The notes beneath the pieces were generated by a model. The model had not been told where the DNA came from and ran no database searches. It saw only the letters and a list, made by a program, of their open reading frames with translations. 64,000 bases of DNA from Hyphomonadaceae bacterium (GTDB lineage: Bacteria; Pseudomonadota; Alphaproteobacteria; Caulobacterales; Aquidulcibacteraceae), in assembly GCA_022841905.1 (NCBI GenBank), contig JALHQO010000001.1, positions 124,001-188,000 of the forward strand. The letters are read 5' to 3'. Positions within the stretch are counted from its first letter, which is position 1; the number at the start of each line of letters is the position of its first letter. The translations under genes and the position numbers were made by a program. This document shows, piece by piece, positions 62,159 through 64,000 of the stretch.

Positions 62159-62944
62159 ATGACACGCGCACGAAACATGCCGCCCCCGATCGAGGAGGAA
62201 TGGCCCGCCGTGTGTCTGGTGCGCCCCCAGATGGGGGAAAACATCGGCGCGGTGGCGCGCGTTTTGTTGAATTTTGGCCTGATTTCGCTCCGCCTCGTCG
62301 CGCCCCGTGATCGCTGGCCCAACCCGAAAGCCGAGGTGGTGGCGGTCGGCGCTGATGAGGTGCTTAAGCGAGCGCGGGTGGAATGGACGCTGGAGGCGGC
62401 GCTCGCGGACGCGACTTTGGTGATCGCCGCATCGGCGCGGCCGCGTGGGCTGGAAAAGCCGGTGTGGGGGCCGCGCGAAGCGGCGCTCAAAATTCGGGCG
62501 GCTTTGGCGCAAGGGGAACGGCCGGTGGTGATGTTCGGCCCTGAGGCGGCGGGGATGGAGACGGAAGAGATCGCTCGGGCTGACGCGATCCTGACGCTGC
62601 CGGTCAATCCGGCCTTTGCCTCGCTCAACCTAGCCAATGCAGTGGCGGTGTTTGCTTTTGCTTACGCCGAAGCGCGCCAGGCGCACGATTTGCCCTCCTG
62701 GTTTCGCGATACGGAGAGCGAGCCGGCGACGCAGGAGGAGCTGGAAAAGCTCTTCCTCCATCTCGAACAAGAGCTTGAACATGGTCGTTTTTTCCACCCG
62801 ATGGACAAAGCCCCGCTGATGAAGCGCAATCTGCGCTCAATCTTCTTGCGGGCGCGGCTCACCCAACAGGAAGCGCAGACCATGCGCGGGGTGATCAAAG
62901 CGCTCACCATCGGGCGCGGCGGGCGCAAGAAAGATGACGTCTAG
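62159..62944 (+). CDS. trmJ: TrmJ-type tRNA (cytidine/uridine-2'-O)-methyltransferase
   Basis: A 261-residue SPOUT-class methyltransferase. Motif 1 is VCLVRPQMGENIGAVARVLLNFG near residues 19-41, motif 2 is VVMFGPEAAGMETEEIARAD near 123-142, and motif 3 is LPVNPAFASLNLANAVAVFAF near 148-168. A C-terminal helical extension follows (ELEKLFLHLEQEL). It is expected to 2'-O-methylate position 32 of tRNAs using SAM. Start uncertain between 62159 and an ATG at 62177. A terminator follows. Confidence 0.88.
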   Translation: MTRARNMPPPIEEEWPAVCLVRPQMGENIGAVARVLLNFGLISLRLVAPRDRWPNPKAEVVAVGADEVLKRARVEWTLEAALADATLVIAASARPRGLEKPVWGPREAALKIRAALAQGERPVVMFGPEAAGMETEEIARADAILTLPVNPAFASLNLANAVAVFAFAYAEARQAHDLPSWFRDTESEPATQEELEKLFLHLEQELEHGRFFHPMDKAPLMKRNLRSIFLRARLTQQEAQTMRGVIKALTIGRGGRKKDDV

Positions 62945-62952
62945 GAAATGAC

Positions 62953-62978
62953 TTTCCCGAGCTAGGGGAAATTGTTTA
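62953..62978 (+). terminator. Terminator-like hairpin after the trmJ-like gene
   Basis: TTTCCC and GGGAAA form a 6-bp stem around a short loop, followed by TTGTTT. It lies nine bases beyond the methyltransferase stop. A weak but plausible rho-independent terminator. Confidence 0.5.
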
Positions 62979-63018
62979 TCCACATGGCGGGCAGGTCGCT
63001 GGGAAACATCGAGAGCGT

Positions 63019-63561
63019 ATGCGGAACGCAAAGCGTCGCCTGAAACCAGATTTGGAAGAACCGCCGCGCGCGGCCTCACAAGAACTCGTCCCATGGGGCG
63101 GGGAGCACGTCGATGTCGATCGCTTTTGGGCCGAGAGCTGGATCGACCTCCTAAATCGCCAACGTTGGTTGTCGAAGAAGTTGAAGCTCGAGACCGCGCC
63201 GTGGCAGGTGGATCAGAACGCCGGCATCATTCAGTTCGAGCGCAAGGATGGCGCACTGGTGACCGCGCCGGTGCAAATCATCGGCGCCTGGAACCCGCGC
63301 ACGAGCATTTTCCGTTGGGGCTGGGATCACCCGATGGTGGTGCAACGCTTGCGCAACGATGCCGAACGCACCCGCTGGTTCGGCGATAAACACGGCCTCG
63401 AAGAGCTGACGCAGAAGTCGTTCAAAACCGACGAGCAAAACGCCTGGCAGATGACGGCGCTGGCGATGAAAGTGAACGGCGCCCACGGCGTCTATCGCGC
63501 GCCGACGGATGGCCCGGTGATCTTCATGACGCTCGGCGAGCCGAAGGTGAAAAAGAAGTAG
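63019..63561 (+). CDS. DUF6882-type protein
   Basis: A 180-residue soluble protein resembling DUF6882 (VQIIGAWNPRTSIFRWGWDHP near residues 89-109, followed by a helical region ending AWQMTALAMKVNGAHGVYRAPTDGPVIFM). The family has no established function. A basic N-terminus (MRNAKRRLKPDLEEPPR) precedes the domain. It is separated from the methyltransferase by a terminator and lies 69 bases before a kinase gene. Confidence 0.7.
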   Translation: MRNAKRRLKPDLEEPPRAASQELVPWGGEHVDVDRFWAESWIDLLNRQRWLSKKLKLETAPWQVDQNAGIIQFERKDGALVTAPVQIIGAWNPRTSIFRWGWDHPMVVQRLRNDAERTRWFGDKHGLEELTQKSFKTDEQNAWQMTALAMKVNGAHGVYRAPTDGPVIFMTLGEPKVKKK

Positions 63562-63630
63562 GCGTCTGCCATCGCAGTTTGTTTACGTTTTCGGCAAGAC
63601 ATTTAGTGCGCAACGAATCATCGGGTGCGC

Positions 63631-64000
63631 ATGACAAAAGCTCAGATCATCCGGACTGTCGCTCTCACGACGATCATTCTCGCCGTCGCCTTGGCGGTCG
63701 ATTATCTCATCAACGTCGTCATCGCACCGGGCGTGACGCCTTATACGCCGTTAGTGACGGCGGCCATCGTGCTCTTAGTGACGCCGGCAGCGATCGCTTA
63801 TTTGCTAACCCAGAACGAAAAGATGCAGCGCGCGCAAGGCGCTTTGGCCGACGAACGCCTGGCGCGCTTGGCCGCCGATGGCGCCAATGCAGCGAAGACG
63901 CAATTCCTGGCGCGCATGAGCCACGAACTGCGTACACCGCTTAACGCCATCATCGGTTATGCGGAGATCATCGAGGAGGACGAAGGCGGGCCGACCTCGG
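63631..64000 (+). CDS. Sensor histidine kinase, N-terminal part (3' end outside window)
   Basis: The frame from ATG 63631 is open to the window end (123 codons). It begins with two membrane helices (about residues 7-32 and 40-62, [18 protein letters not shown]). A coiled-coil linker ([20 protein letters not shown]) leads into a HisKA dimerisation helix with the phosphorylated His in [16 protein letters not shown]. The pattern is that of PleC/DivJ-like kinases of dimorphic alphaproteobacteria, but the truncated sequence cannot settle which. The short second helix segment suggests no large periplasmic sensor. Confidence 0.85.
   Translation, partial: MTKAQIIRTVALTTIILAVALAVDYLINVVIAPGVTPYTPLVTAAIVLLVTPAAIAYLLTQNEKMQRAQGALADERLARLAADGANAAKTQFLARMSHELRTPLNAIIGYAEIIEEDEGGPTS

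Noticed and set aside
1-64000. tRNA, rRNA, CRISPR array, prophage or insertion-sequence signatures
   Set aside because: No T-loop or cloverleaf patterns, no regular direct repeats with spacers, no transposase or integrase frames were found by reading both strands.

Overview
The window looks like chromosomal DNA of a dimorphic (Caulobacterales/Hyphomonadales-type) alphaproteobacterium. The evidence is a full CckA hybrid kinase directly downstream of fliQ-fliR-flhB, a perfect TTAA-N7-TTAA CtrA box in the divergent flagellar promoter, an alphaproteobacterial GTTC-N7-GTTC SOS box upstream of recA, a eukaryote-like NADP isocitrate dehydrogenase, and a beta-helix/diheme cytochrome pair of the HNE_0200/SO2930 type. 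The DNA is GC-rich and densely packed, with many 1-4 nt gene overlaps. I see no tRNA or rRNA gene, no CRISPR array, no prophage and no complete insertion sequence.

Region 1 (1-17,200) is housekeeping and small membrane proteins. It holds the 3' end of argS, a UPF0114 and a MAPEG membrane protein, the cytochrome/beta-helix pair, a YqjD/YqjE-like pair, a Nudix hydrolase, a tiny Lys/Ala-rich histone H1-like protein, a GlcD-type FAD oxidase, a cytochrome b561-YceI fusion with a YceI lipoprotein, an acyl-CoA dehydrogenase, an MBL hydrolase, tag, a YbjQ protein and an SDR.

Region 2 (17,200-30,900) contains small exported proteins (chalcone-isomerase-like, CreA), lemA with a DUF2207 partner, a lipoprotein cytochrome c, a ligase/exonuclease DNA-repair pair, an ABC exporter whose ATPase and permease genes are separated by a higBA toxin-antitoxin module, an enoyl-CoA hydratase, an M1 aminopeptidase and a receiver-like gene broken by an in-frame TAG.

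Region 3 (30,900-44,700) carries a split isoprenoid cluster (deacetylase, xseB, ispA, dxs), with an FNR/FixK-type palindrome just before dxs. Other genes here encode a TIR-like single-pass membrane protein, an S9 peptidase, a DUF2855 protein, a small protein whose Shine-Dalgarno lies inside a perfect hairpin, and a flavodiiron-like MBL protein.

Region 4 (44,800-52,300) is the flagellar export and rod-base cluster: flgB-flgC-fliE on the minus strand, fliO-fliP and fliQ-fliR-flhB on the plus strand, then cckA. CtrA-type sites lie in the shared promoter and, as a partial site, before fliQ, while CckA is the kinase at the top of the CtrA phosphorelay.

Region 5 (52,300-64,000) has a pirin, recA with its SOS box, a VOC protein, alaS, two GNAT acetyltransferases, an enoyl-CoA hydratase, icd, a TrmJ-type methyltransferase, a DUF6882 protein and the 5' end of a histidine kinase. 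Several intergenic palindromes mark gene-cluster ends throughout.
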